Shown here piece after piece: positions 30,747 through 45,310 of a DNA stretch of 64,000 nucleotides (positions are counted from its first letter, which is position 1; every line of letters begins with the position of its first letter). The stretch comes from Chiridota heheva (taxonomy: Eukaryota; Echinodermata; Holothuroidea; Apodida; Chiridotidae): NCBI GenBank assembly GCA_020152595.1, contig JAIGNY010000327.1, forward strand, positions 137,501 to 201,500, read 5' to 3'. The translations under genes were made by a program, and so were the position numbers. The notes under the pieces are model-generated. The model was not told where the DNA came from and searched no databases. It saw nothing but the letters and a program-made list of their open reading frames with translations.

Positions 30747-33700
30747 TATCTTTTGTTGTTATTTTTGCAATCATTTCCATGTACCTGTTTTTCCCCTCAC
30801 TAATAGCAATGTATCCTCTTCATATAGCTGTGCTACTACTAGCACCTAGTCTTTTGTCAAACTGCAATGTTCACTGATTTAATAACAAGTCCCTGACTTA
30901 ACAAGCTGTTTAAAACAAATCTCTTCACTTTGTCACTGATACAAAAAAAACATGCATGGTTAAAAACCTGTTTGAATAAAATAAATATTTGGATTATACT
31001 TTCACATTACAAGCTATCACATACTTTACTGTGATAAGGAACTTTCCTTTTTGTTATTTTTTTCTTCTTCAAATTTTCTACAAGTTTCTGCTCAAGAAAA
31101 TCATGATGATTAGCATATTGATATTGGCTTATCAATTATTCAATCAATCACTGGTATCTATATCTGCAGGAAAAATTTGCTCTTAAGCTCGGAGAAAACG
31201 AACTGTTACTTCTGGTATATCTATGGAAACAAATAACTCTGTAATATAACCACGTGCTTTACTACTACATGCAAATCCAATTGCATAGCTATAAATCAGT
31301 TTCAATCTTTACATTTTTTTATAATAAAATTCTGAAAGCATCAATCAGGTGACAAAAACTTTACAATATCTACAATCTATTGCCGAGACCCATCTACGAA
31401 ATAAACTTTCCACGAAAAACAATCACCATCTCATTTAATACCATTAACACATACATGGTTATAATTTACAGACTTTTACTAACATAAGACAAAAAAATTA
31501 CAAGAATTTACCTAATTTTTAATTAAATCTTCAAAAATAAGATTTTTTTTTTTAAATGATTATTATTATTAAAGATTTCAATTTATTTTTATCACAATTC
31601 TACAAACTTTAATAGCTATAACTTTAAATTCTGACACATATTTTCCCACAAAGATTTTATCTTACAACAGGAAAAAATTACAACAAAAACTGTATCTCCT
31701 TGCTTGTCCATGTTTTGATACTATGAACACAATATGCACCATGCAAGCTAGACAAATGTGACTTGCCATGAATTAATTCCTGAATCCCCTTTTGTTCCCT
31801 TAAGAGAATGACATCTTTGCACATTGAAACTGATAGGTTTTCACTATTCACCCAAAACATAATTTTCTCCAGTTTCCTTCTGAATATTTTGACAACATTA
31901 GCTGTGAAAAGACAAGTAGAATATTACAAAAAGGCGATGATAGAAAAGATATTAAAAAACAAGAGATTCGCTTTATGTCACAACTACTGCAATTGAAAGA
32001 AAACGCAGGTAATGAAAATATACGGTTTCCGCACAACTCTGATTCCTCCCCTACCCAAGATTGTAACATAAGACCGTATGCCTCCTCACGCCTATTAGTA
32101 CTGTGAAATGTTTCAATCAATCTTTATATGTTATCCATAGAGTAATGGCCAATCCTCGGCGTGGAAATTGCTAAAAAGGCAGGTTTATTTCCACCAAACT
32201 TGCACCACTGGGAGTTAGGCGCCTTATCCCAAGATCGTAACTTTTCTGTTTCGCACCAGGCCAACTTGAAACCCGAGGAGAGACATGAACTTCACGATGA
32301 TGTTGAAGGTTTCAAGGGAGTTGTTCATCGCAGAAAAGTTATCAGTGGTATTTCTCGTAGGAATAGCATCCAATTGATCCGCAGACATTTAAAAAGAAAG
32401 GAAATAGAATGGAGAAAAGGGAAAGAGGGACAAGCAGGAGAGGGATTAGGGTCTTTCAAATAGCACTTAAGAGTATTAATGTACGACAATAGGGAATCAT
32501 AATGACAGAGTTTAGGCTCATCTTTCAACCGAATCGCAAGAAAAGTGCTTCAATTTTTTTTCACTTTCAAGCACCGTTTTATTGCTCTTTATTTGTGTGT
32601 CAGTATGATTTCTTCTGTTCTGAATTCCACTTCCTTTTATTTCATATCGTTCATTTAGAGTAATTGTTTTTGTTGACAATTTGCAAGCTCTCTTAATTTA
32701 AATTTTCAGTTTAAAAAAATAGGTGAGTGATTAGAACGCAGATCATTTTTTTGTCTGAGCATTATGGAAGAGATGGTGAATGCATCAAACACTTGAAAAT
32801 CATTTACAAGGAGAAAAGTCGTCAGGGGAAAACCAACATCAATTTTTCTCTGGATTTTCAAAAGCAGACCACCAGCTTAAAACCACTCAGAATAAAGACG
32901 TGTAATATGACAGATATGAATCAATCAATACTTGTTGTAATATAAAACGCACATTTTTCTGTTGTAATTAATGTTAAAATGCTCAATAGTGTTGGAATAC
33001 TCTCTTGATTGCATGAATTTTAATTAAAACAGCCAGTTATTCAGGCAACATTCTTCCATACGAGATGGAGGAGACTGAGTAACAAAGGCACAGCCTTCTT
33101 CATAATTTAGAAAAGCAAACAAAGATTACCTCCTCACAGACTGGGGGTGAAATCTTAAACAATTTTACAGAATCTTTTTACAAGGAAGCAGGGCTGAATT
33201 AATCAAAATCTATCGGCTAATTTTGTGCGATTATAATGTCACTTCAAACACTGGCAATATAACACCGTGTGGATACCTTCTTTAAAAGCATCTCTTTATT
33301 TGAAGTTTCTATCAATGCCCACTAAAATAAAAAGAAATCAAAGAGTTTCATTGAGGAAACAACTAACCCAAATATAAAGTGCACTGATGACAACTGTACT
33401 ATATCTACAGCACCTCATTTGGTCACCCAAAATCTACAATGGCTCCCTCACTTTCTAAGAACCCTTTTTCTCATACTCTATGCCCTAGGGAAGAGAAGAA
33501 ATCAATAAAGGCCAATTGAATCACAAACGCTAGTGTTGCACTCTTTTCATTGAATCTAAATTGGGGAAACTTCAACAAGGAATAAAAAGCTCAAAGAAAA
33601 GTCAATAGAGAATGTATTAAAGAGAAGTTTCTTGTAAAAAGATATACAAGCAAATGCCTTTGCCATCAATGATCGTATTAAGACCCCTGGGGGATTTCAA

Positions 33701-36700
33701 GCTACTTAGATACATTACACTACTAGACTCTGCAAAATGTGCGCTTTCTGTTGGGCAATCCTATTTTGAAGCAAACTTTTCCATTTGTTATTGTTTTGTT
33801 TTACTTACGTGATTAATAATGGAATATTTGTATCTTTTTTGCATTTCATGACCTACTTAAGAAGAGTTAACCAGAGCTTTCATGATTTTAAATTCAGGTT
33901 AAAATTGACTGAAATGTTTTTTCCATGTAAAAGGCTAAGTATTACCCACAATTTGTTTGATTTAGACGACCTCCACTACAAATAAACCTAAGGGGCTGGT
34001 AGGTTGGTCAAGTTTCATCTACGATAAGGTTAAGGGCGAAAAGAATATTAAGATGGATGACCTTTATATGAGTAAAATAAATTAAACGCAAATTGTTGAA
34101 TGTCTTAAACAATAGGTCAAAATTTTTAACAGAACTAATTTCAGTTTCTAAAGTTAAGGGCACTCGAGATCTGAGGGATCAATTTTGGGGACACTACCAT
34201 CAGTCAAAAGTTGCATGTTTTAATCTTAGCACTCTATGAATATTAAAATCTGATTGCCTAATTTTTTGTATATGTGCAACATGGTCAAGAAGGTTTTGAG
34301 ATCATATGCAAAAAGAGAAATTTATATTTATTTTTCTATTATTGTCATTTTATTGTCTGGAATTAAGATTCGTTCCGTATTCTATCCCCCTTTTGTTTCC
34401 ATTATATTCTTCCTACATAAACATATTGTATTTCATGAGACAATTATTGACTTATTTCTACTTATTCTATCATACTTTTCCCATCTCGAAAACTTAATTG
34501 CTTACTATGCATTATACCACTGATATAAACTCACTGGTACCATGACCCATTGGGCGCATACAGTAATTCATGACACCATTATACTTTCATCCACTGAAGT
34601 CATAACCCACTTGCAATAGATATCCCCCATCAAGTAGCATTGTCCCCTCCCAAAATATCATACTGTGGCCCTCATATGGTGATGCATGTATGCCACATGC
34701 TATTTCATACACAGCGATCATCTCAAGATACAAAGTACCATACAGAAGATAAACTATTAAAACTACATGTATCTTAAATTAGAAACTAAATGTTAATCTT
34801 ACAAATTTCCTGTCAATTTTTTCCCACCGATACAAATGATGTATCAATTCCACAATGCATAGTGAATAGTTTCACAGAAGGTAAACGACCCTGAATGGCA
34901 CAGTAATTACCAAGGTACAACGGAGGCATAAAAAAGACAAAGATCACCGTTAGTCAAACAGCCTTGGTTTGCAAACGATTGAGCGAAATTGCATGTAAAT
35001 ATTGGGAAAAGCCTTCCTAAATGGCCTCGGTCGGCTACTCAAAGCTTAAGCGTATGCTGCTCCAAGCTGTTGGACTCAAAGTACGAAGACTGAGTTAAGG
35101 AGAGAACTTTCCTCCCTGTCACTTCCACATCCCTCGAGCTAAAAACTCTTGGTCTTTTCCTCTTTTTCACTCGCATCTTAACCTTTCCAATGCTACAGCT
35201 ATTCTTCAGTTCAAAGCTTTGTTTATTTAAGAATTCTATATATGTGGAGATTGTAAATGGATGGAATAACCGCATTCATTTTTCTTCCTTTCGGAAATTC
35301 AGTGATCGGTGTTTGTGTAAGGAAATGAATACACAAGTTTAAGAGCATCCGTACACACCTGGATAAATGTTGTTATTTTTGTAATTCGTCATCAAATTAG
35401 TCTTAAAATTTGTAAGAGACATGATGCAAAATAGATGGTCTCGGTTTCATTACAGCTAGTAGAAAGGTCTGGAGCACCCATAAAATTTTAAATGAGCTTT
35501 AAATTCTATAGAGTCTTTGTAATATAGGTATACGATCTTAGCTTTATTACAGCTGGAAAATTTTCTTGTTTAATTGACAATTAAGACAGATGCAAATATA
35601 CCAAGACATCAATGATGTTATAGCTCAACCCATAGTAGTGCAAAAACCAATTGACTGGTTTTATTTTAACAGCAATTTTATTTTTGTCATATCTGATATT
35701 TTCAATTTGAAATTCAAATGCAATTTAAAGTTTTTCTTGAAGTCTACTTATTTTTTGGGCAATTATTCCTTATGTTAAATTTCCAAGTTTTACAGTTTCA
35801 AAGCAAGCGTGTATCGTTTACACGTGTTTAGTATCATAATTTTCAGAAGGTACACCAAAATTGTTCCAATTTCAGTTTTTAAAAATCGCGCAACCAGTAT
35901 AGCAAAAGTTTTACTCCACTGCCCAAATAGATGCTGATTTTTGCTTTTCCCAAATCCTGAAAAGTTTACCTCTACAGTATAAATCATTGGGGTTTTTTTT
36001 TGAAAAATATGCATGGAAATTCATTTTAGAAATAACAGAAAACTTCCCTTCAATGTCATTTAATCTCAACATCGCTGGGGCTTTTACTGTAAAAATCTTG
36101 CATACTATGATATCTCGCCATAAAACATTTCAAAACTATGCCACTACCTCGGAAGTTCTGATCACATCAGTACAGTCTTCTCGAAAAGCCCACCATGTTT
36201 GTGAAGCACACAGAATTTCAGCTCTGTAACAACCTTTTTCTGTTGGTTTATTTTGCAATATATGTAAAGTTTGTGATGGAAAAATATTTAGACTTTCATA
36301 CAGATCATACAGATCATACACCACAAATTGATGATAAAATTTGCTCATTTTGACCTGATTCTGATCTGTTCTTCAGATTAACAGCACTTTGAAAATCTGC
36401 ATCCGCAAAGAAAGTTTGGATGTTAGAAACAGGAGCATTAGTTTTAGACATAAAAATTCACAAGCTTATTTCTATTAAATTTAATCATAAAAGTTGGTAG
36501 TTACAAGAACGAAAACTCACAGAAAAAATTTCAACTTAGAAAATAACAATTTCAGATACTTCAGTTTATAATATCATTCATGATTCTTCCGTTATCGTTG
36601 AATGTAATGAAAAGAAACTATTAAGCACGTACTTTTAAACTATTACTTCCATCTCCGCTAAAAACAGTAACTAAACTTATTAACAATGTGTCAATGATGA

Positions 36701-37012
36701 GGAAGTAGCAAGTTTTTGATTTATTGGAGGAAACTCTTGAGTTGATTTTTGTTTTATTTTTAAAATGAAGGGCAACATTCAAACCCTTGGGATGTTTAAA
36801 CTTTTACTTTGCATTAATCACATAAGACAGCTAAATATTGCTATAAGACACAAACCTTGGGTGGAGGGAAATGTGATGCCGAGGAAGCTAAATGTTGATT
36901 TATCCAAATACACATGAAACAGATGTCAAATTCAACAAACACCTGAAATTAGTTTTCTTTCTGTAAAAGCTCTTTTTTTTTCAAATGAAATACCTTTTTC
37001 AAGGAAATACCT
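30747..37012 (-). other. Probable long COE intron, second part
   Basis: AT-rich unique sequence. The segment 32030-32400 is GC-richer and contains a 100-codon plus-strand frame (32161-32463) with no recognisable domain; it could be a regulatory element or a small unknown exon. A second less AT-rich patch lies at 35020-35270. No splice-bounded EBF-like exon was seen. Confidence 0.4.
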
Positions 37013-37150
37013 GAAAACTGTGTAAAAACCCAGTGGATGAGAATGTGATAAAAGGTGCAATCTTGAACAAAAGCCTGCCATGAAAACTGTGTAAAAACCC
37101 AGTGGATGAGAATGTGATTGAAGGTACTATCTTGAACAAAAGTCTGCCAT
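37013..37150. repeat. 69-bp tandem duplication
   Basis: Two adjacent 69-bp copies start with GAAAACTGTGTAAAAACCCA at 37013 and 37082 and differ at a handful of sites. The period is a multiple of three, so a minus-strand frame runs through both copies, but nothing else suggests coding. Confidence 0.93.
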
Positions 37151-37929
37151 GGGACACCCATAAACCCTGGATGTTGGTGAACATCAGCTGAGTCTAAATA
37201 CCCTCCAGGATGTTATATCATAGGGCCATCAAGAGTAAGGACAGGGGTTAGTCCCCTAATCTTTAATTTGAAAATGTAAGAGCAATCGTGTATACCAAAA
37301 AATATTGTCCATGGATATAAACTTAAGTGAAAGATTTGCGCCCTTACATCAGCAATGTTAAAATTATCCACATGTTAGAACAAGAAACATCTCATGCCAC
37401 CAAAAATTCACGCATCACTGCCCCCACACTTCATACATACAGTGTACAATTATACACACAATGTACATACGTACATATGTAGTATTTATTTCGGGAAAGG
37501 TTTAAGCATGGTTTTATACACTATCTAAAGAATATTGAGTGAGGGCACTGTGAGTAGCAATGTAGTAGATGTTGGGGCACAATATTGGCATGGCACTATG
37601 GGTGGTATTTGCCTACCAAAAGCAGGGGGAAAGTCATCAAATCAAATTTGCCTACCAAAAGTGGATGGATGGGTATAATCACAAAATTATGTTACAAATC
37701 ACCATAAAAACATATATTCAAACAAAGAGGGGGAAAAATTGGCCTTCTAATGCTGCTATACCCTTGTGGAAATTTGAGTCAGAATCTAGTCAGTCTTTTA
37801 AAGCAGATTCTAGTCTTGTTTTTTGGAACAAAACTGATCATATTTTGATCACAAAAACTGACCCAAAACTGATTCATCGAGTCAGTTAATTAAAAAACTT
37901 ATCTGACTGAAATAAGTTATCCAAAAAAC
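37151..37929. other. Intronic stretch, no feature recognised
   Basis: Unique AT-rich sequence with a 106-codon plus-strand open frame (37569-37889) that resembles no family I know. Confidence 0.35.
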
Positions 37930-38092
37930 CAGATTCAAAACCGACTTAAATCTGACTGCTGTACCTGATCTAAAAAACTGATTCAAAACTGACTTGAATC
38001 TGACTACAATAACTGATCCCAAAAAACAGATTCAAAACTGACTTAAATCTGACTGCTGTACCTGATCCAAAACTGACTTGAATCTGACTACG
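37930..38092. repeat. About 49-bp tandem repeat, just over three copies
   Basis: Units contain GATTCAAAACTGACTTAAAT, CTGACT and CTGATC; copies begin at about 37932, 37980 and 38029, and a shortened copy follows. Confidence 0.85.
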
Positions 38093-38987
38093 TATGGTGA
38101 GGCCCATTTGAACTCATCGAGTTTCTTTGCAAGTTCTTATGTCTACTAGTAAAAAACAAAAAATTCATTCATGAGGAAAAAGTCATTTTAGAATTCTTTT
38201 TTTGCCAGACTGTAAATAACATTTATATAAGTTCAATAAAATAAAATGTTAAATTTGGCCTATAAACCCACTTTTTGTCATTAAACCACTTCCTACATCC
38301 TATCTATTCAAGAAATATTTATATTGAGGTTTAATAAAAAAAAAATATATACCAAATACAATAACCTCAACAGATCAATCTTCAAAAAAGTTACAGAAGT
38401 ATCTTTAGAAGTCCTTAAAGCTGTCAGACATAAAAGGTCATCTGCACTTCACTTCTGTCTTGCCTAAGAAAAAGACCAGAAATGTCCAGGAAACAGTCAT
38501 ATCTGGCTGCTATAACCTAAATTTATGGACCAATTTTGTTTGTGGGGAATAATCTTTGCTGAAGACCACTAAAAGTTCAGTGTCTGCCAGGGACTGGTTT
38601 TGACTGACCATTAAAAATTGGTTTATGAAACTTTGCTTTTGTCTCCCCAAGTAAATATGTGACAGTGTCGGATTTTGAGTCAGAGAATAAAAAATTTGTA
38701 ATGAGGTCTTTAACAATATATGATTGGATTGTTGACCTGGGGTAATTGTGGTATAAAATGTGTTTTGTTTTTGACCTGAGAGTCTCACATGATGCCTACA
38801 GGATAGCAATACTTAGCTTATAAATATACCTTCAGAGCAAGCCTGCTTCAGAGCTGTATTTTGTAAAACAAATGATCACTTTGAACTAAGAAGGAAATCA
38901 ACTTTTTGAACCATATATTTCCATATGAGGTTCTTCATTGGTGTCTGTGGACAGGGGTGTACAAGGATACCCACTCAGGGGGAGCAA
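38093..38987. other. Intronic stretch, no feature recognised
   Basis: AT-rich unique sequence. A 99-codon minus-strand frame at 38510-38809 has no recognisable domain. Confidence 0.35.
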
Positions 38988-39275
38988 GAGCTCCTAACTA
39001 GGAAGCAAAGCATGCAATCACAAAGGTGAAATCTTTCAGGGGCAGCTTTCCCCCATTGCCCTACTTCTGCAGGCGGGCAAGGGCCAATTACCTCTAAACT
39101 GGAAAGCAAAACATGCGATCGGAAAGGTGAAATCCTCTCAGAGGGGGGGGCAGCTTGCCCCTGCCCTCCACTTCCTACATCTCTGCAGGCAGGCAAGAGC
39201 CAATTACCTAAACGGAAAGCAAAGCATGCAATCAGGAAGGTAAAATCCCCTCAGAGGGAAAACCTTGCCCCCACG
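38988..39275. repeat. Three tandem copies of a 101-113-bp unit
   Basis: Each copy holds GGAAAGCAAAGCATGCAATC, AAAGGTGAAATC, TCAGAGGG and GGCAGCTTxCCCC blocks; the anchor motif occurs at 39005, 39106 and 39219. The region is far more GC-rich than its surroundings. Confidence 0.85.
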
Positions 39276-42200
39276 CCTCTGTCTGTGGACATGTGGAAAG
39301 AGCAATAGCGGAATTTGTTTTAAATTTTACCAATAATCAATGCATTGCTGAAGACACAAATGGTTAAAATTAAGTGGTTGATTTACACCATAATAAATTA
39401 AAATAAAATTATGATGCAACTTTTTGATGCAGCACTTAAACTTTGCATTTTCTAAGATCAAGCCTTATTCTGCAATATTTGAAACAGCTACAGCGGCTGA
39501 TTCTGATAAAAGGTTTTTAAATCGCGTCCTTACTTCCCCCCAATCGCTACCAAAATGTGAAAGAGATATGTGCATTTCAGTCACCGTAGTTAAGAAAAGA
39601 AATTCGAGGAGCTGGGTAAAGTTCTTGCATGGGTTGACTTAAGTTTCATAAAGTACAAACTTTAAATAAATTCAAAAAGTTTGATCTGCATGTAACCTAA
39701 AAATGTATTTTCCAAAAATAAAAACTATTCTAGTTCTACCCAAATGTAAAGCTTTTCTGAAAAATGGTGTCAACTAAAAACATTTGGTTGGTGTCCTTAG
39801 ATAAATACTAAATACTGAATTGTCACGAATCTACGAATTAAGATTCTTCATAGTTGCCAAATCAGATGACAGGATTTGGCATATTTTGATAAGTAACTGT
39901 ACATGGGTTGAACATTCATATAGTCTTAGGTTGAATGTCACTTAAATAAACAATTGAATCTTACTCAACATTAGACAAACATTGTTTGTTCTTCCGAAAT
40001 TATTATTTATTTATCCTAATCTGCATCTTTATTTGATCCAACCAAAATACAGTTTTCTTAATCACATGCTATTTCAATATTTGATTTTTTTATCTTTTCA
40101 ATTGTTTTTTGGCAACCACTAAAAGTTCGGTGCACTTTTCCCCAAGGACTATAACCGCTAAGTATCAACCACTGGAGGAAAAACTGTGAAATTTCACTCA
40201 CAGAATTATCCAAGCATGCATGCTGCAAGAGAATCCAATTAAAACGAGGGACTTGGAACTTAGCAAGCAATCACATTGACACCTTCGCGAATGGGTGTAC
40301 TTGTTCAACAAAATTACCAGGTTTGATCAGAACGAGAATGCATCCTTTCTTTTGTTTTACAGTTCCTTTCTTTTTTCGATCGGTGAAAATCAACAACAGT
40401 GTTCTCCCAACCAGAAAAATCTAGTTTGGTGGATGGAAATTCATCAAAATTTCTTCTTTCTTGACAAGTACTTTCAAATTCTGTAACTCATCAATGAGAA
40501 TTTTTTTTTTTTTTTTCACACACTCTCTTTCTTAGTTTATGACCAGGATAAAATGCCAAAAAAAAAAAGAGGAAGAAATTGAAATTTTTGATGAATAAGA
40601 TTCTGTTAAAATGGCAGGTAGGTTGACCGCGGATGAACTTTACGCAAACATCACACCAATGATGAAAGAAAAGATAGAACTAAAAGAATGGAGAAAAATG
40701 ACAAAAAATTTCTTAAATCACTTCACGGCACAAAAGATTAGTGAGTTCATTGGCCGCTATGTTAATGTCTATCCGTTCACTATGCAAGCATAACTATTGT
40801 TGAGGCTGATATAGAAGAAAAAAGACGGGGAAAATGATTACAAATTGGACCCAAGAAATCTAGCTTTCAGGAATAAGAGAGGTGAAAAGGCTGAACATTT
40901 ACACAAAGCAACTTAAACTAACATCCCCAAGGGCATCGAGTTTGAGTGACAACTACTTGTTGAAACTGCAGAGAGGTAAGGTTGTAACTTACACTTGCAC
41001 ACATATCCCCATGTTTTGCCAAAGTATTACTTAGGTCCTCCCTGTTTGTTTTATTTTCAAACAAGCAGGCCTTCTCCGCCACCTCAAAGATGAGTATAAG
41101 AAGGGCTATGGTAGACGGGCATAGAATGAAAAGTACAAAAGCGTTTGTTATGAAAATATTTAAAGGAAAGAAGTTTGAGAATTGCAAGAAATGAAAAGAA
41201 AGTTTTGAAAAAGGTTCCAATGAAATAAATGTTTCTTTCCTGAAAAGGAGCTTTTATATCTGAAACAAAAGTGAGCATCACTTTGGGAAGGATGGGGCAG
41301 AAGGTTTAGAGATGGAAGTTGTAGGACACGGATATTGCAGAGGGGGCAGATACAACAAAGAAAAGTCCAATACAGTGACTTCATCTTTCCTGATAAACTT
41401 TCCTGATAAACTTTCTTGAGCATGGATATTGTCCTCGGAGGATGAAATATTACATAATTTTACAATAGGATGGGATAATTGATAGTAAAAACAATTACCA
41501 GAAACAGGACCAATATATACTTCCAGTGTATTTTACAGCCTCTGCCATAAAAAAATTATTTCCTTTCAAATTTGTTACAAAATGAAGTATCAACAAAAGG
41601 ATAATGTTTTGTACAAGTCATCACATATTACATCTGTTTCCACAAATATGGAAAAGAACTGATTTGATTTAATATTGACGCTTAATTGCTTTTACCAATT
41701 CATAAGAAGTGGAATTCTGTGGTGGGGTGTAGCTATAGTATCTTGTGGTCAGAGACACCCCACCACAAAACCTCAAGTTGATATCAAAGGGGAAAATTAA
41801 AGCTGATGATTGACAAATGAGTTCAAAAATTGACCTAGATGTGAATATGAAATTGACATGGAACAAATAGCTGCAGATGATAAATAATGTTTCTTATAGG
41901 TCATATCTTGCTCATTTTACATTCTGTGATAACCCCTGTCCCAATCAAATATAAAGGATTTTATCATAGAGAGACACATTTGACCACCTGATTAGTGCTG
42001 TGAATGCCTAGCGATATAATCGCTAAACGATTGTATGTGAAATAAACGTTTACACAAAAACTACCTACGATTAATCATTTTTGTTGTTCAGCCATTGAAA
42101 ATCAATACTATTACAAATCAATACTACTAAAATCAATACCATTCAAACAACACACAAACATGGTTCAAAATTCCAATCAATAACTTTTACAAATTTTAAA

Positions 42201-43879
42201 CAGGATTAGAATGATCCTTGTAATGCACGAAGCAGAAATTAGCAGTAACCACTTATGAATGATATTTCTTGCTTTGATTTCCCCAAACATTTTGTAATAT
42301 GCACCGTAAATGTACAATAAACAGTGTAAGAATAACTTTAGGCTTCAATCTCTCTCGTTCAAAATCCTGTTTCATAAGCTGTAAAACTGACCCCAAAATA
42401 CAGTTTAAACAAGCTTCAATTGTTGTGCTCACTAAATACCCATGTAAACATTACCTGATAGAGTCAAATAAATTGTACAAAAACGAAAAATGTTACAAAA
42501 TAAAAAATATGAAAAAAGGTTTAAATAGAGCAGTCGCATGCAGCACGCTCCATGGAGAAAGTGGCCATCTTGGCAGAAAACGTACATAATGAATTTGATT
42601 TCTAGGTGGTGGCACAGTTTTGAAATTTTATACGGCAAGGCATATTTATGTATAATGCATGATAAGTACAGTGAAAACGGCAAAGCTGTCGTGCAAGATT
42701 GGAACTAAATGACATTGAAGAGAACTGTTCAGTATTTTCTAAACCAAATTTCCATATCTTTTATGAAAAAGATTTTAATACTGTAAAAATAATCTTTTAT
42801 GATTTTGAAATCAGAATCACAGCGTTTATTTTTTTGTACATGGGAGTCGATACTTTTCCCATACTAGGTTTTTTTTTTTTTTTTTTTTTGTGCTTATGGA
42901 AAGTTTTGGTACTAATCCTAATTAATCGCTCGCAAATTTGGTCAATTACACGTTTAGTAAAGTTGCTAATCATTCACAGCAGTACACCTGATCTACCCCC
43001 TCCCCACACAAAAATTTTTAACAAATAGTAAACAAAAAATAATGAACAAACAATAATAATAACATAAACACAATACACAATACACTTTGTTTTAGTCATT
43101 CAATCTTATTTTCTTAATTTTTTATACATTTTTTTGTTGCATGTGTGGCAGGACACAAATTATATCACTCTGTGTTAGGCCATTGTTCATTTCACATGGC
43201 TTTATTTGTGAATAATGGCCTATTGTTTGAATCTAAACTGTAAGTGGATATAATTGCTAGGGTACGTGTCGTTGTGTATATGGTAACAAATTACATGTAT
43301 GTTTACCTGGTAGAATATAACACCTTTCCTTTTTTTTCATTCATTTATTTTATTTTGTATTTATTTATATTTTTCCCATTTTTCGCCAATGGAGAAAAAA
43401 GCGCCTGCCCGGGTGCTACCTGCTCATAGATCTATAACTTGCCTTCTATAAAGATGTCTGACTTTAAACTAACACTTAACATTTTAAAGAGAAATATACA
43501 ATAAAACTACATTTTATTGAAACATTATTTAAAACAAAAACGCACTGCTGAAAATAACAACCTTCTCTCTGCAGTTCCTTGTAACTTTGAAATAAAATAC
43601 CGTTGTGAAACAGACAATCAACAAACAATGGGAGAAGCCACCAATTTCCCACAGTAGACAAGAACCTAATGCAATGAGTTACTCAACACCCGCAATTACA
43701 CAGCAAATGATACTCTTCCAACCATCCTACATCCACTCTGATGAAATCCAAATTAAACTAACTAATGAATAAAAACAAAAGGAATGTTATAGGACATAAA
43801 AAAAAAAAAAGGAAAAAAAAATTCACATTTCTGTAAGTTTCTATTCTTTTCCACACTTTTCTAGCAAATGAAAGGTTCT
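39276..43879. other. Intronic stretch with one small unknown frame and homopolymers
   Basis: Mostly AT-rich. The 60-codon plus-strand frame at 40611-40793 starts MAGRLTADELYANITPMMKE and has a protein-like composition, but no family is recognised. A 15-bp duplication lies at about 41388-41418, T21 at 42869-42889, and a 13-bp imperfect hairpin (TAGGCCATTGTTC and its inverse) at 43176-43222. Confidence 0.35.
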
Positions 43880-44215
43880 TCCTACTCTTCAAAAGGACTT
43901 AACCTTTGATCTGATTCACTTTGATGTGGAGCACAACTGCCTGCTCCATCTTAAAGATCTGTCATCAGGTCTCAGAAAAGGTCTCTGGATCTGCTCCAAT
44001 TCTCATAGGACCTACTTTCATATCTAAGAGCTTGTTGACAACCTCTGCTCAACTTAGCATATGTGGGGTTTCTCCCTACCTTGGAAATGAACTTGCAATG
44101 CAAGAGATGTTTATATCTGTCATTCTACCTGCTTTTCTGTCCTGGCCCTCAGGACGTGGCAGGACTAGTATTGTAAACTCCATGCTCAAAATCCGCCATC
44201 TTTTAATTGAGAATT
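43880..44215. mobile_element. Possible decayed dispersed element or processed relic
   Basis: This patch is distinctly less AT-rich than its flanks and lacks tandem structure. On the plus strand it is open for 100 codons (43921-44223), but neither strand gives a recognisable domain. Its minus strand begins AAGATGGCGGATTTTGAGCA, a phrase typical of repeat-borne sequences. This identification is weak. Confidence 0.22.
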
Positions 44216-45124
44216 ATATTTAATATTTTATTAAATGGAGAGAATATAATATGGACTTCATTTTAGATGCTATTTATTAAAGGTTGTATCTTCATGGTTA
44301 CTATGCTACAATCAATTTCAGCAATGCTAATTCAGAAATTTATTGCACTTTTTTTTTATTCGCAAAAGTCAGGTAAATTGGCAACGTTAAGAAATGTAGA
44401 TAAAAACTTCCGGTACCAATCCAATATTTTAAAAGCCAGGTCTAAAACGTGATATGAAGAATGGTATTATTTAGACATTTTTACTGTTTCAGAAATATAA
44501 TAGAAAATATTTATCACACCAAAATATATATTTTGAAGAGTCACAAAGGGATAGTGAAGGAGAATAATATCATTTGAAATTTGAAATGAACAAGGTTAGT
44601 CTTACCAGATGTAGAGAAATATACATAAATACATCTCATTCAGTGGCACTACATGCTGGCAATAGTTGCAGTAGGCCTACTTGTATAGCAGCTATATATA
44701 TATAGTGGCTATAGCGTATACTATAGTAAGAAAGTTGACAACGCCGGATAAGGTTCTGAATCATCGATAGCTAAGTAAAGAAATTGTTAGCGTCTATCAC
44801 GTACATACTATAATCTTGCAGCCTGTAAAATTTGGAGGGGGGAATTTACTCAAGGAGAACCAAGTTGCAGATCGTTTTTATTTATGGTATCTCTGCTATT
44901 TTATAACAGATAAATTAATACCTACATCACTTTTGTTCTCTTTCTTTAAGAGGCTTGTCTAGCTTTTTGTTTTAAGAGGGCTTAGCCCCCTTCCAAAAAA
45001 AAAAAAAAAAAAAAACCCACTGAAGGCAGGTTTCAGATTAGGAGGACAGAGGCATAGGAGTAGAGCCCATGCACCCCCAGAAATGTGTAAAATTGTTGAA
45101 ATTTTGTTCGATTTTGGCATCAGT
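44216..45124. other. Intronic stretch, no feature recognised
   Basis: AT-rich sequence with a TATATATATA tract near 44695 and an A21 run at 44995-45015. Confidence 0.4.
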
Positions 45125-45310
45125 TCCTGGAATTGTAGTGAAGAATTTTCCTGGAATTGGAGGAAAATTTCCTGGAATTGGAGGAAAATTTCCTGGAAAT
45201 TAAAGATTTCCAGGAAATTAAAAAAATTCCTGTAAATTAAAGATTTCCTGAAATTGAAGAAAATTTCCTCAAAAATGAAGATTTCCTGAAAATTGACAAA
45301 AAAAGTTCTT
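45125..45310. repeat. Degenerate short tandem repeat (TTTCCTGGAATT units)
   Basis: About eight imperfect copies of a roughly 22-bp unit around AAATTTCCTGGAATTGGAGG. The reverse-complement phrase TTTCCAGGAAAT also appears, giving local dyad symmetry. Confidence 0.8.
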
